From: Niastella populi
Lineage (GTDB): Bacteria > Bacteroidota > Bacteroidia > Chitinophagales > Chitinophagaceae
DNA length: 64,000 nt
Assembly: GCF_002078015.1 (NCBI RefSeq)
Contig: NZ_LWBP01000188.1
Span: forward strand, 62,001-126,000
Direction of reading: 5' to 3'
Shown: positions 42,103-51,568 of the stretch, one piece after another
Layout: each line of letters begins with the position of its first letter
Position numbering within the stretch: the first letter of the stretch is position 1
Program-made: the position numbers and the translations under genes
The notes under the pieces: generated by a model
Database searches by the model: none
What the model saw: only the letters and a program-made list of their open reading frames with translations
Told to the model about the DNA's origin: nothing

Positions 42103-43911
42103 TCAATTGCCTGTTTTGTTTTTCGCGGTTGACAGGCCGTTACCCGTTGAATCATTTCTTATTTTGGCAACCGCCGCCGAGGAGATCAGCGTGTTGTCGT
42201 TATTGAACCTTTTATTGATCCAGGTGGCAATGGACGCAATGGCATGATCATCGAGAAACCCGCCATGCGCAGGCATAACCCCATTGTACGTTTTCCCGTT
42301 TACGACGATCTCGCCCTGCAGTCCGTATAAGATCACTTTTATCAGTTGTTCCTTATTGTTGAGCCAGTCTGACCCCGCCAGCGGGGGATAGCGATTGTTA
42401 TCGCCCCTGCCGTCGCGCTGGTGGCAACTGGCGCAATAGCTGTTATATAATATCAGTCCGTTCATTTCACCGCCCAGGCCGAGGTTGTCTTTTATTTCAT
42501 CGGGCGTTTTTATATAGGTGCGCGATTTGCGTTGCTCCATCGCGGTCAGGTCGTTTGCATTGAAAGCCTTCCTGTTGCCCTTGTACATCACCCGCCAGAT
42601 CTTTCCTTTATTGGATTCTGAAATATACAACGACCCGTCTGGTCCCTGGGCCAAGCCCATGGGGCGGTACAATGCATCGCTGGTATTGAACACGGTATCA
42701 ACGCCGGTAAAGCCATCGGCAAAAACCTCCCAGTTACCTGTAGGTTTTCCTTTTTCAAAGGGAACAAAACAAACGATATAACCCGCCTGCGGGTAGGGCG
42801 AGCGGTCGGTTGAACCATGAAAGGCAACAAAGGCGCCGTGTTTATACCGTTCGGGAAATTGATCGCCGGTATAGAACAGCAGGTCCATCGGCGCCCAGTG
42901 GCCGGGAAAACCCATCAGCGGCACATCGAATTTTGCCGCCCGGCCAATTATTTTTCCATCGCCGCCATAACCGGGTTGTAATACATTTTTACCCTGCATG
43001 TGATCGTAATAAGCGTATGGCCAACCGAAATCGGAATGCTCGGTAACTTTTAACAGGGGTTCAGCAGGAAGCACGGCCGCCTGCCAGGCGGTAAATACCT
43101 GGGGGTAGCGGGTATGAAAGTTATCCATTCCGTTCATGGCAACATATAAACTGTTATCCATGGGGTTCCAGTCGATAGCCAGTACGCTCCGGATGCCGGT
43201 GGCATATTTATGACCATCTTTTTGGGTTTGCCCTTTTTTGTCGGCACGGAACCGCCAGATGCCGGCATATTTTTCAAGGTCCGGGGCCGGGTCGAGCCCT
43301 TTGCCGCCCGGGATACCGGCAGGGCCGGCCATGTTTATATCCTGCGCGGCATCGGTTGGCGCCCCGAATGGCACATACATATTTCCCCTGTTGTCAAAGG
43401 CGAATGGTTTGGCCGTATGCCAGTGTTTGCGCAGGTGCTCGTCATCATCGGTGAGCATGATCTCGGTTTTACTATCGGGCACCAGCTGGCCTTTTTTCAG
43501 TTTGTTCCTGAAGATATTTTTAATAGTAGCGGTATACAGATAGTTATTATGAACGGCTATGCCGGCCGGCAGGCCGCCTTCATCTTTATAATCGCCAAAA
43601 TAGGTTATGATGTCGGCTTTGCCGTCATTGTCGGCGTCACGCAGGCCCACCGTGCCCCCGCGGCCATGCATAATGTCGTTAAAGGTTAATTTAACGTATA
43701 TGTCACCGTTGGTGTTTACGGTAAGGTGCCGGGCCCGGCCAATGCTGTCGGCAACTACTACGGCCTCAAAACGGCCGGGTAAAAAAAGGCCGCCATTGCC
43801 GGGGTCGCCGGCAGGCAGGGGCGGTTGTTTGTTCCGGCTGCAGAAAGCCAGGAACATACATATACAAATCAATTTGCTCATCCGGTAACGGTATGTAAGC
43901 TTTGAGGGCAT
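42103..43911 (-). CDS. PQQ/GSDH-like sugar dehydrogenase with C-terminal cytochrome c
   Basis: A 602-aa exported oxidoreductase. The start at ATG 43911 (MPSKLTYRYRMSKLICICM) is preferred; ATG 43881 also gives a lipoprotein-like signal (FLAFCSRN). Residues ~30-470 are a glucose/sorbosone-dehydrogenase beta-propeller (GGTVGLRDADNDGKAD, YATGIRSVLAIDWNP, YRPMGLAQGPDGSLYISES). The last 110 residues are a class I cytochrome c with YCASCHQRDGRGDN (heme motif CxxCH) and VMPAHGGFLDDHAI (distal Met). It oxidises a sugar or polyol and passes electrons to the respiratory chain. The 140-bp upstream gap up to 44175 has no gene. Confidence 0.88.
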   Translation of the reverse strand: MPSKLTYRYRMSKLICICMFLAFCSRNKQPPLPAGDPGNGGLFLPGRFEAVVVADSIGRARHLTVNTNGDIYVKLTFNDIMHGRGGTVGLRDADNDGKADIITYFGDYKDEGGLPAGIAVHNNYLYTATIKNIFRNKLKKGQLVPDSKTEIMLTDDDEHLRKHWHTAKPFAFDNRGNMYVPFGAPTDAAQDINMAGPAGIPGGKGLDPAPDLEKYAGIWRFRADKKGQTQKDGHKYATGIRSVLAIDWNPMDNSLYVAMNGMDNFHTRYPQVFTAWQAAVLPAEPLLKVTEHSDFGWPYAYYDHMQGKNVLQPGYGGDGKIIGRAAKFDVPLMGFPGHWAPMDLLFYTGDQFPERYKHGAFVAFHGSTDRSPYPQAGYIVCFVPFEKGKPTGNWEVFADGFTGVDTVFNTSDALYRPMGLAQGPDGSLYISESNKGKIWRVMYKGNRKAFNANDLTAMEQRKSRTYIKTPDEIKDNLGLGGEMNGLILYNSYCASCHQRDGRGDNNRYPPLAGSDWLNNKEQLIKVILYGLQGEIVVNGKTYNGVMPAHGGFLDDHAIASIATWINKRFNNDNTLISSAAVAKIRNDSTGNGLSTAKNKTGN

Positions 43912-44175
43912 GGCAGTTGGTTTAATGAATAAAAGATGCCTTATCAGTTCGCATGGGCAACTGACAGAAATATTACAGCAGGTTTCGCGTACTACAGGAG
44001 GGCGGACAAAAACGAGAGCTGGTCCTGTTACAAAACGAGGTGGGTTGTTAAGTGTAGTTTGTAATCTAAAATTATAAAAAAAATTGTCCCGGCCCGGGAG
44101 GAAGTTTTTTATTTTTTTACCTTTAAACGGTTGACCCTTAAATAACAGCAGACCCTTAAACAACCGAAACAGGCT

Positions 44176-44877
44176 ATGGGACTCGATTCCGTAGAAATTC
44201 TGGTGAATGTGGAAAATGCATTCGGCATTACCATTTCCAATTACGAAGCGGAAAAAATTACCACCGTTGGCGACATTCACAACGTCGTATGGCGCCATGT
44301 GCAGGGCCGCCAAAGCATGCGCTGCAGATCGCAGCAATTGTTTTACAAACTGCGCTACCTGCTCATCAATAAATTTCAGGTACCCCGCGAGGCCATCGAA
44401 CCGGATGCCTCGCTCAACGACATCTTTCCGAAAAAGAACAGGCGGTTAAAGTACCTCAGGCTGAAAAAGGAACTGCAGTTAAAGGTTCCTGAACTGGCGC
44501 TGCCGGCAGTATGGGGCAGGTTCTTAATGGTTACTGGCATTACCCTCATCGCCGGATCGCTTGCCCTGGCGCTGGTGTTAATTTATGGTTATGGCTATAC
44601 CCCGTGGTTGTACGTGCTGCCTGGCCTCGGTATAATTTCAACCGTTTTTATATCGAACATCCTCGATGCGGTTCGTACCGAATTCAAACCCGGTCTTGTC
44701 AAAGCTTATACACAAATGGTACTGGCTTATAACTACGGCACCCTTATGACCAATAAAAGCATTGGCAGGCAGGAAATGGAGGTTATTATCAATCATATTG
44801 TCGCCGAAACCGCCGGGCTCGATCTGCATGAGATCGCCCCGGAAAAGAGCCTGACGAACGATCTGGGGATCGATTAA
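44176..44877 (+). CDS. Acyl-carrier-like membrane protein with permuted/split carrier halves
   Basis: A 233-aa protein. It opens directly at the phosphopantetheine motif, MGLDSVEILVNVENAFG, followed by the rest of a carrier domain (EAEKITTVGDIHNVVW). Two hydrophobic segments (about residues 115-135, 140-158) form a membrane hairpin. It ends ...EIAPEKSLTNDLGID and stops just before the Ser position, so the C-terminus reads as the first half of a carrier domain. The two halves could fold together in circularly permuted order or dimerise. Probably anchored in the inner membrane; no partner enzyme is near. Confidence 0.72.
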   Translation: MGLDSVEILVNVENAFGITISNYEAEKITTVGDIHNVVWRHVQGRQSMRCRSQQLFYKLRYLLINKFQVPREAIEPDASLNDIFPKKNRRLKYLRLKKELQLKVPELALPAVWGRFLMVTGITLIAGSLALALVLIYGYGYTPWLYVLPGLGIISTVFISNILDAVRTEFKPGLVKAYTQMVLAYNYGTLMTNKSIGRQEMEVIINHIVAETAGLDLHEIAPEKSLTNDLGID

Positions 44878-44940
44878 CCCCCGTTAAACAAAAGCGCTGC
44901 CTGGTTGGTTATTGTTGTATCAATTTTAAAAAATACAACT

Positions 44941-45456
44941 ATGAGTGATGTTGCCTTAACAACCGGAACACCCGTAAACGAACTGTTTATTAAAATGGCG
45001 GTTGATGCCTGGGATACCCAGTGCACCCGGCTTACAAAATTATTCGATGCACTTTCCGACGAACAATTGGCCGCAAATACTGCCCCGAACAGAAATACCG
45101 GAATTTACCTGCTGGGTCATCTGGTAGCTGTTACAGATGGTATGTTGCCGCTACTTGGTTTTGGTGAAAAATTATACCCTCAACTGGAAAAACCGTTCGT
45201 TACCAGTGCCGATGGCTCAGGCGCCGAATATCCGCCGGTACAGGAATTGAGAAAATACTGGAAAGAAATAAACGCAAAACTTTCAGGGCATATAGCTGCC
45301 ACAACCCCTGCTGAATGGTTTGCAAAACATGCCGCGGTATCGGCTGAAGATTTTGCCAAAGAACCTCACCGCAATAAACTGAACGTTCTTATAAACCGCA
45401 CGAATCACAACAGCTATCATTTAGGCCAGCTTATTTATCTGAAGCCAAAGAAGTAA
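44941..45456 (+). CDS. DinB-like protein (DinB superfamily)
   Basis: A 171-aa helical-bundle protein starting at ATG 44941 (MSDVALTTGTPVNEL). The three histidines of the metal site are clear: YLLGHLVAVTD (first), then NRTNHNSYHLGQLIYL (second and third). It is a distinct subgroup from the DinB-like gene at 39282. Known family relatives bind nickel or zinc and act as thiol-dependent transferases or remain uncharacterised. Single gene, 63 bp after the carrier-like membrane protein. Confidence 0.87.
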   Translation: MSDVALTTGTPVNELFIKMAVDAWDTQCTRLTKLFDALSDEQLAANTAPNRNTGIYLLGHLVAVTDGMLPLLGFGEKLYPQLEKPFVTSADGSGAEYPPVQELRKYWKEINAKLSGHIAATTPAEWFAKHAAVSAEDFAKEPHRNKLNVLINRTNHNSYHLGQLIYLKPKK

Positions 45457-45571
45457 TGCAGTTGTTGTACGAATCATCTCTTGTGTTGTTGAATTCTGTT
45501 TAATGAACTGCAGCTCCTGTTTTATTTGCTAACTTAACGCGCCAATCGTTCGTTCAAAAGAAATACTGCAC

Positions 45572-46426
45572 ATGAATAAGAAGATCGATCATATTCTTCA
45601 TGCCCGTGAGAAGAAGATCACCGATGAAGAAACCGTACGGCAACCCCTGCCTCATATGGATTTTCGCTTTGCCAACCCGTTTATCGTAATTCATCATAGC
45701 GGTCCGCTCACCTACAAACCCGGTCAGCAGGCCAGGATTCACCCGCACCCGCACCGCGGGTTTAGTCCGTATACGTTTATGCTGCAGGGCGAAGGGTTTC
45801 ACCGCGACAATGCAGGTAATGATGAAGTGATAAAAGCAGGTGGCGTACAGTGGATGTTTGCGGGCAGGGGCATCCTGCACAGCGAAGGGCCAACAAAGGA
45901 ATTGCTTCAGCAGGGCGGTGTAATGGAACTTATTCAGCTATGGATAAATGCGCCGCGGGCTAACAAAGGCGACAAACCTTTTTACCAGGCCGCTTCCGCC
46001 GGCCAGTTGCCAAAGGTAATTGACGAAGACGGTGTGCAGTTCAGGCTGGCCAGTGGGGAGTATAATGGCCAAACCGGGCCAATACAGAATTTCACGCCTG
46101 TTGTTTCAATGATCGGCGAAATAGGAGCCGGCAGGGAAATTGAATTGAATGCAACGCCCGGTTACTGGACATTGCTCTATGTTGCCAAAGGAAAGGTGAC
46201 AGTAAACGATCAGCCGGTTGAAATGCATCACCTGGTGGTGTTTGACAAGGCGGCAGGAGATATCTTTGTATCGGCAACGGAAGATGCGCAACTATTGTTT
46301 CTAAGTGCAGAACCGATCGATGAGCCGGTTGCGGCCAAAGACAATTATGTAATGAACACCGCAGAGGAGATCGAGCAGGCGATGAGCGATTATAAAAACG
46401 GATTGTTTGGAACTTTAAGTTATTAA
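45572..46426 (+). CDS. Pirin-family cupin protein
   Basis: A 284-aa double-cupin protein. The N-terminal metal site is PHPHRGF (HPHPHRG) with HRDNAGNDEVIKAGGVQWMF and GILHSE following, matching the pirin iron site (His, His, His, Glu). The second cupin lies at about residues 170-270 (ARIELNATPGY-like strands, LLYVAKGKVTV). Pirins act as redox-active iron proteins or quercetinases. 12 bp before the Dps gene, so a stress-response pair is likely. The start ATG 45572 fits the MNKKIDHILHARE opening. Confidence 0.92.
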   Translation: MNKKIDHILHAREKKITDEETVRQPLPHMDFRFANPFIVIHHSGPLTYKPGQQARIHPHPHRGFSPYTFMLQGEGFHRDNAGNDEVIKAGGVQWMFAGRGILHSEGPTKELLQQGGVMELIQLWINAPRANKGDKPFYQAASAGQLPKVIDEDGVQFRLASGEYNGQTGPIQNFTPVVSMIGEIGAGREIELNATPGYWTLLYVAKGKVTVNDQPVEMHHLVVFDKAAGDIFVSATEDAQLLFLSAEPIDEPVAAKDNYVMNTAEEIEQAMSDYKNGLFGTLSY

Positions 46427-46438
46427 AATAGTATTTAT

Positions 46439-46912
46439 ATGCAACCTAACATTGGTATTAAACCTGAAAATCTAACTGGTGTATCGCACCTCCTGAACGG
46501 AATTCTGGCAGATGAATTTTTGCTCTATACCAAAACCCGCAATGCGCACTGGAATGTTGAAGGCCCCGATTTCCATGATAAACATAAATTTTTCGAAAGC
46601 CAGTACGGGCAACTGGATGAGATCATGGACGAAGTGGCAGAACGCATTCGCATTCTTGGCCACTATGCACCGGCTACCCTGAAAGATTTTCTTAAACTCA
46701 CGCGCCTGACCGAACAAATGCGTGAGAAGAACGATAGCCAGGGTTATATTCGCGAGCTGCTGGCCGATCATGAAACCATTATCATTGCCATGCGGGAGTG
46801 TATCGATCGTTTTGCCAATGAGTTCAAAGATGCGGGTACCAGCGATTTCATTACCGGTCTTATGGAAGAACATGAGAAAATGGCCTGGATGTTAAGATCG
46901 CATCTGAGATAG
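46439..46912 (+). CDS. dps: Dps-family ferritin-like DNA-protection protein
   Basis: A 157-aa ferritin-like protein. The Dps ferroxidase site residues are visible: NAHWNVEGPDFHDKHKFF (His, His, Asp) and QYGQLDEIMDEVAERIR (Glu). It oxidises Fe(II) with hydrogen peroxide and stores the iron in a 12-mer, protecting DNA in stationary or oxidative stress. No long basic tail is present, so DNA binding may be weak. It follows the pirin gene by 12 bp and ends at a strong hairpin terminator. Confidence 0.95.
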   Translation: MQPNIGIKPENLTGVSHLLNGILADEFLLYTKTRNAHWNVEGPDFHDKHKFFESQYGQLDEIMDEVAERIRILGHYAPATLKDFLKLTRLTEQMREKNDSQGYIRELLADHETIIIAMRECIDRFANEFKDAGTSDFITGLMEEHEKMAWMLRSHLR

Positions 46913-46930
46913 AGCCACTATAAATGTGTA

Positions 46931-46970
46931 CATGCAAATGCCTCCCGGCCAACCGGGAGGCATTTGCATG
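46931..46970. terminator. Perfect 18-bp hairpin between converging genes
   Basis: CATGCAAATGCCTCCCGG and its exact reverse complement flank the 4-nt loop CCAA. It sits between Dps and the minus-strand lipoprotein gene, so it can end both transcripts, although neither side has a long T-run. Confidence 0.8.
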
Positions 46971-46981
46971 TAGGAGATATC

Positions 46982-48253
46982 TTAATCATAGTCAGACAGG
47001 CGAACGGCAAACACACAACGATTATCCACCCCGTATTTCTCCGTTTCATATTCGGTGAGGTTCCATAAATAACTGGTGGCGGTTTCGAGGTACAGGTCTT
47101 CTGCGCCATGCGGCCAGCGATAGCGAACACCGGCAGCTGCGCCGTCGTTGTAACGCGTTAACCGGGCTGTAGAACCTTCGTAACTGCTGTTGCCGGTAGT
47201 GGCCATAAAGGTTTTGTTACCGGCACGGTATACGCCCTGAATGCCGTTCACGTTGGTATTGTCGTTATCGATAGGCGTAATTACTTCGGGCTGCGGACTG
47301 GTTACAATTTGCCCGGCCGCGTTCAGATGGAAGCCATAAACTTTGGGAACGGTAGTGCTCGACGCCTCTATGTACTGGCCGGTCCATAGCATTTTATCCG
47401 GAGCGGTAGCGCCGGTGCCCAGTTCTATGCACGAGAATGGTTTTGCATTGGTGATCTTGTAATAGCCGGTCTGCGGCAAAATATAGGAGTAGTTGAACGC
47501 TTTCAGGCTGCCGCCGGTTTCCATGCCCAGCCTTGTTTCAGTGGCGTCGCCTGCTGCGGAAACGAACTTCGTAAGATCAAATACGCGAATGCCGAGGTTG
47601 GTATCGGCTACGTACACCTTGCCGGCATAACAGGCAATGCCGCCTGCGTGAATGGTTACCGGTGCATAGGACCCCAGCTGTACATACGAATTGGACGCTT
47701 TATACAATTCGCTGTTCGACATATTGGCTTTCTCCTGCACAAGCAGAATATGCCTGTACGTGATATTGCTCATGCTGGTAATATCAACCAGTGAAACGCG
47801 AACGCCTTTGTGCTGGTTGTTTACGCCGGCGATGTTACCGGGGCCAACACCATACCAGGTGATCAGCAGGAAATTCCTGCCGCCCCAGGTAAAACCGGTA
47901 ATGCCCTGGGGGCGCCATTCATTGGTTTGCTGGTCGCCGCTGTTCCATTTGAAACCTTTTACCTGGTTGGCGGCGGGTATATTGAATCCGTAAACACCTG
48001 TATAACCACTGCTGGTGCCCACCCGGTTAAGGTTTAACTGGTCGGGCGTTTTATAACCATACGACGACAGGCTGTTCACGAAACTGCTTTCATCGGTGTA
48101 GGTTACCGTTACATTGGCGGCAATGGCGTTTTCCGTTGGCAGGCGGGGGCCGGGGTTGGATGTTTGATCGTCTGCAGCCGGCTGTGTATGTTTCTGGCAG
48201 GCATGCAATGTGGTGGCTGCTATTGCAGCAATACAATAGTTGCGAAGACTCAT
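46982..48253 (-). CDS. Beta-propeller-like lipoprotein
   Basis: A 423-aa exported protein. The signal MSLRNYCIAAIAATTLHAC gives a lipobox (Cys19, LHAC), followed by a Pro/Asn-rich linker. The rest is beta-rich with spaced YVADTNLGIRVFDL, WGGRNFLLITWYGV, MLWTGQYIEASS, GIQGVYRAGNKTFMAT motifs, typical of propeller blades. No catalytic residue pattern is recognised. It may be a surface binding protein. The 518-bp region upstream (48254-48771) shows no gene and no structured element that I can support. Confidence 0.72.
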   Translation of the reverse strand: MSLRNYCIAAIAATTLHACQKHTQPAADDQTSNPGPRLPTENAIAANVTVTYTDESSFVNSLSSYGYKTPDQLNLNRVGTSSGYTGVYGFNIPAANQVKGFKWNSGDQQTNEWRPQGITGFTWGGRNFLLITWYGVGPGNIAGVNNQHKGVRVSLVDITSMSNITYRHILLVQEKANMSNSELYKASNSYVQLGSYAPVTIHAGGIACYAGKVYVADTNLGIRVFDLTKFVSAAGDATETRLGMETGGSLKAFNYSYILPQTGYYKITNAKPFSCIELGTGATAPDKMLWTGQYIEASSTTVPKVYGFHLNAAGQIVTSPQPEVITPIDNDNTNVNGIQGVYRAGNKTFMATTGNSSYEGSTARLTRYNDGAAAGVRYRWPHGAEDLYLETATSYLWNLTEYETEKYGVDNRCVFAVRLSDYD

Positions 48254-48771
48254 AGGATTGTTTTTAGGTTAAATTATAGTTGTTGATAGTTACAGAATAA
48301 GAAACGGGGGTGTATTGAATGCATTCAAATTTTCCTGTTCATAGTTAGCCAAAATCGGTAACAATAACAAAATAACTACCTGTTATTGGGCGGTGTTTTT
48401 TCCACAAAATACAGGCACACATTGCGTTTGAGCGGTATATTAAGTGTATGTGAAATCTGCAGTAATAAATGAAGGTTTATATTGAAGTTGGCTGGCAAAA
48501 AGCCGCAGTCCGGCCAAAGAAATATTCTATAATAATAGTATGTGAAGATGTGCCGCTGGTAACGTAATTTGAGGCGTGCGACCGGAAGTAATTTTTACGG
48601 GAATATCAATAATTGGAAATAAGGTGATTACGGTTTTCCTAAAAACGAAGAAAACCGGCCGGGCATCCTGGACAAGAACGGAAAAATATCATTTCACGTG
48701 ATTAACTAAGGGACGGTATAAAACCGGTAAACGGCTGCTTTTTTTATACTTTCATTCTAAAATCATTACGC

Positions 48772-50073
48772 TTGCAATTATCCGAAGAACAAGTACTTGC
48801 CCTGGCGCCTGATGAATCTTCGAAAAAATCGGGAAAGGAATTATCCAATCCTGCCAAATGGGTAAGTAAAGGAATAAATGAACTGGCGCTTTGGGGCGAA
48901 TGTCAGGGTAGCGGCAGCAAGCCATATCAAACCCAGATCGATGTGGTGAATGTTGCTTTTAAATGCAGTTGTCCAAGCCGCAAGTTCCCATGCAAACACG
49001 GTATTGGATTATTGTTGTTGTATGCCCGCCGTAAAGATGATTTTACCGTAAATGAAATGCCCGCCTGGGTGGCTGAATGGATCGGCAAACGGGCTGAACG
49101 GCAGGAAAAACAGGCGGTGCAAAAAGAAAAACCGGTTGATGAAGCGGCACAGGCCAAACGCCGCCAGGCGCGCGAGCAAAAAGTAAGCGACGGCATAGAG
49201 GAAGTTTTACAGTGGACAAAAGATATCATTCGCAATGGCATCATAGGCATACCTGAAAAAGGTGCTGCCTGGTTTGAAGGCATGGCCCGCCGCATGGTAG
49301 ATGCACAGGCGCCCGGGCTGGCCGGCATGATCAGGAACCTGAGCGAAATAAATTTCTATCGCGATGGCTGGCAATCGGAGTTTATGGATCAGTTGTTGCG
49401 CCTTTACCTGGTGATCACCGGCTTTAAGAATAATGACAACCTTCCGTCTTTATTGCAACAGGACATTCGCACCTGGATCGGCTTCACCCAAAACCAGGAA
49501 GAATTAAAAGAGCAAACAGGCATTACCGATACCTGGCTCATACTGGGCAAGCAGGTTACCGAAGACGATAACCTCACTGTAGAGCGTAACTGGTTGTATG
49601 GTATCAAAAGCGACCGGTATGCGCTGGTGCTTCAGTTCATTGCGCGCGGACAGGGCGCGCAGTTTGCCTTTACACCCGGTTTGTTTGTAGAGGCGGAGCT
49701 GGTATTTTATCCATCCGTTGCGCCCCTGCGGGCTATTGTAAAAAAGCAGATCAATACCGATCAGGTACAGCAATACAAAGGCTTTTCAAACTGGCAGCAG
49801 GTGGTGGAAGCTGAAACCGCTTTCAGCAGTGCATTGCCTTTCCGCAGCGAACGGCCTTTCATTATTGAACAGGTACGCCCTGTTTTTTATAACCATCAAT
49901 GGTGGCTGCAGGATAGCAGCCATGCCATGATGAATATTAAAGGCGGGTTTAAGAACATCTGGAAGCTATTGTCGTTAAGCGGCGGTGAAGCGCTGAATAT
50001 GGCAGTAGTAGGGAAAGAAAAAGTGTACGAACCCTTTGGGGTTTGGTATCAGCACGAATACAAAATTTTATAA
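48772..50073 (+). CDS. SWIM zinc-finger protein
   Basis: A 433-aa protein and first gene of a six-gene operon. It starts with TTG at 48772 (MQLSEEQVLALAPDESS), since no in-frame ATG lies near. The SWIM motif is FKCSCPSRKFPCKHGIGLL (CxC...CxH, about residues 63-81), a predicted zinc-binding fold for DNA or protein. A Lys/Gln-rich linker (residues ~110-145) leads to a large C-terminal part rich in Trp, with no further motif. It lies 29 bp upstream of the next gene. The set matches the SWIM/DUF5691/MoxR/DUF5682/VWA gene order seen in many bacteria. Confidence 0.85.
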   Translation: MQLSEEQVLALAPDESSKKSGKELSNPAKWVSKGINELALWGECQGSGSKPYQTQIDVVNVAFKCSCPSRKFPCKHGIGLLLLYARRKDDFTVNEMPAWVAEWIGKRAERQEKQAVQKEKPVDEAAQAKRRQAREQKVSDGIEEVLQWTKDIIRNGIIGIPEKGAAWFEGMARRMVDAQAPGLAGMIRNLSEINFYRDGWQSEFMDQLLRLYLVITGFKNNDNLPSLLQQDIRTWIGFTQNQEELKEQTGITDTWLILGKQVTEDDNLTVERNWLYGIKSDRYALVLQFIARGQGAQFAFTPGLFVEAELVFYPSVAPLRAIVKKQINTDQVQQYKGFSNWQQVVEAETAFSSALPFRSERPFIIEQVRPVFYNHQWWLQDSSHAMMNIKGGFKNIWKLLSLSGGEALNMAVVGKEKVYEPFGVWYQHEYKIL

Positions 50074-50102
50074 CAGGAAGAGATTCTTTCAAATTGGGGG
50101 TT

Positions 50103-51554
50103 ATGCAAACCTGGGATCAAATTATTAATACTGCCCTGTTGGGCACCGATAAACGAGGGCCTGGCGCCAATGAACTACCTGCCGCGCTTGCAGAAGCGGC
50201 GGCAATTATTCAACAAAAAACTACTGATAAAGAAGAACAGTTTTTACAAACCGCGGCACTGGCATTTAATTACCGCCAGTGCGGCACCATGCCATTGAAA
50301 AAAGAAAACGTTACCATCGAAAAGGCAGCACCGGAGGAAAAACAATACTGCTCGCTGCTGGCCGTGCAAACGCTGAACGATATTCTTGATTCGGAAAGTA
50401 ATTCGCTGTTGCAGTTCTGGCTACAGCAATGCAGCGATAAAGCGCGTATTGTAACCCCGGAGTTTGTGCCGTTATTGATGAATATGGGCATTCAGCAAAA
50501 AAAACTGCAGCACCTGGTAGTTGCATGCTGTGGCAAACGCGGCGAATGGCTGAGCCGGTTCAACCCCGAATGGAATTTTTCTACCGCATCAACCGATGAA
50601 GACCTGTGGCAGACAGGTTCTCCCGAACAGCGCAAGTTGGTTTTGGAACAGGTACGCAAGGTTGATCCCGAAACCGCACGCGCCTGGCTGATGCAAACAT
50701 GGCCGCAGGAAGATGCCGGTACAAAGATCGAATTCCTGCTGTTGCTGGGCATTAACATCGGTGCAGCGGATATTGTATTCCTCGAAAGCCTGTCGAAGGA
50801 AAAAAGCAAAAAAGTAAAAGATATTGCGCTTTGGTTGCTGAAACAGATCCCCGGTTCGCCGGTCGTACTGCAATACCAGCAGTTACTACAACAAAGTGTT
50901 ACCAACGGACGAAAAGGATTGCAGGTTGAATTACCCGCGCTGGATGAAAACATTTTAAAGACGGGGATAGACAAACTAAGCAATAATAAAGATTATACCG
51001 ATGATGAATTTGTGGCCATGCAGTTGATACAGGCCGTGCCGCCTTCCTTTTGGGAAACGCATTTACAAAGCACGCCTGATGTTATCATAAAAACATGGCA
51101 AAAAGATGCTACCGGTAAAAAACTGTTGCCCGCCATTGTGCAGGCGGTGGTTGCATTTAAAGACCAGCGCTGGGCAACGGCGTTTATGCAGAACAGCCAT
51201 GTATTTTACATTGATATCATTCCCCTGTTGCCGGTAAAGGAACAGGAGTTCTACAGTATTAAATTTATTGGCCAGTTTGCCGAGAACGTTATCGAACACG
51301 CAATAAAAAGGGAAGATACCTGGAGCATCGATCTTACCCGCGCTATTTTCATTCATACCGCCAGAAGTGTTTACCAGTATAACCGCTCGTTCTACAGCCG
51401 GTACATACATTGTATTCCCGTTGGCATCATTCCTGAGCTGGCCAAATGCGCGCCAGGCGAAGAGCACCTGCGATCGACCTGGAACAATACCAGCGAGTAC
51501 GTCACCACGCTGGTTAACCTCAAAAAACAAACCATACAATCCTTTAACGATTAA
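50103..51554 (+). CDS. DUF5691-like helical-repeat protein
   Basis: A 483-aa protein starting at ATG 50103 (MQTWDQIINTALLGTDKR), which is typical of the DUF5691 opening. It is almost all helical with repeated Leu-rich units (LLQFWLQQCSDKA, FLLLLGINIGAADIVFLE) like an armadillo/HEAT scaffold; no catalytic motif is visible. It is cytoplasmic. 29 bp after the SWIM gene and 14 bp before the MoxR gene, so it is almost certainly part of one transcript and probably one complex. The family name is recognised from context and opening; its biochemical role is unknown. Confidence 0.75.
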   Translation: MQTWDQIINTALLGTDKRGPGANELPAALAEAAAIIQQKTTDKEEQFLQTAALAFNYRQCGTMPLKKENVTIEKAAPEEKQYCSLLAVQTLNDILDSESNSLLQFWLQQCSDKARIVTPEFVPLLMNMGIQQKKLQHLVVACCGKRGEWLSRFNPEWNFSTASTDEDLWQTGSPEQRKLVLEQVRKVDPETARAWLMQTWPQEDAGTKIEFLLLLGINIGAADIVFLESLSKEKSKKVKDIALWLLKQIPGSPVVLQYQQLLQQSVTNGRKGLQVELPALDENILKTGIDKLSNNKDYTDDEFVAMQLIQAVPPSFWETHLQSTPDVIIKTWQKDATGKKLLPAIVQAVVAFKDQRWATAFMQNSHVFYIDIIPLLPVKEQEFYSIKFIGQFAENVIEHAIKREDTWSIDLTRAIFIHTARSVYQYNRSFYSRYIHCIPVGIIPELAKCAPGEEHLRSTWNNTSEYVTTLVNLKKQTIQSFND

Positions 51555-51568
51555 ATAGTAAAACCATT

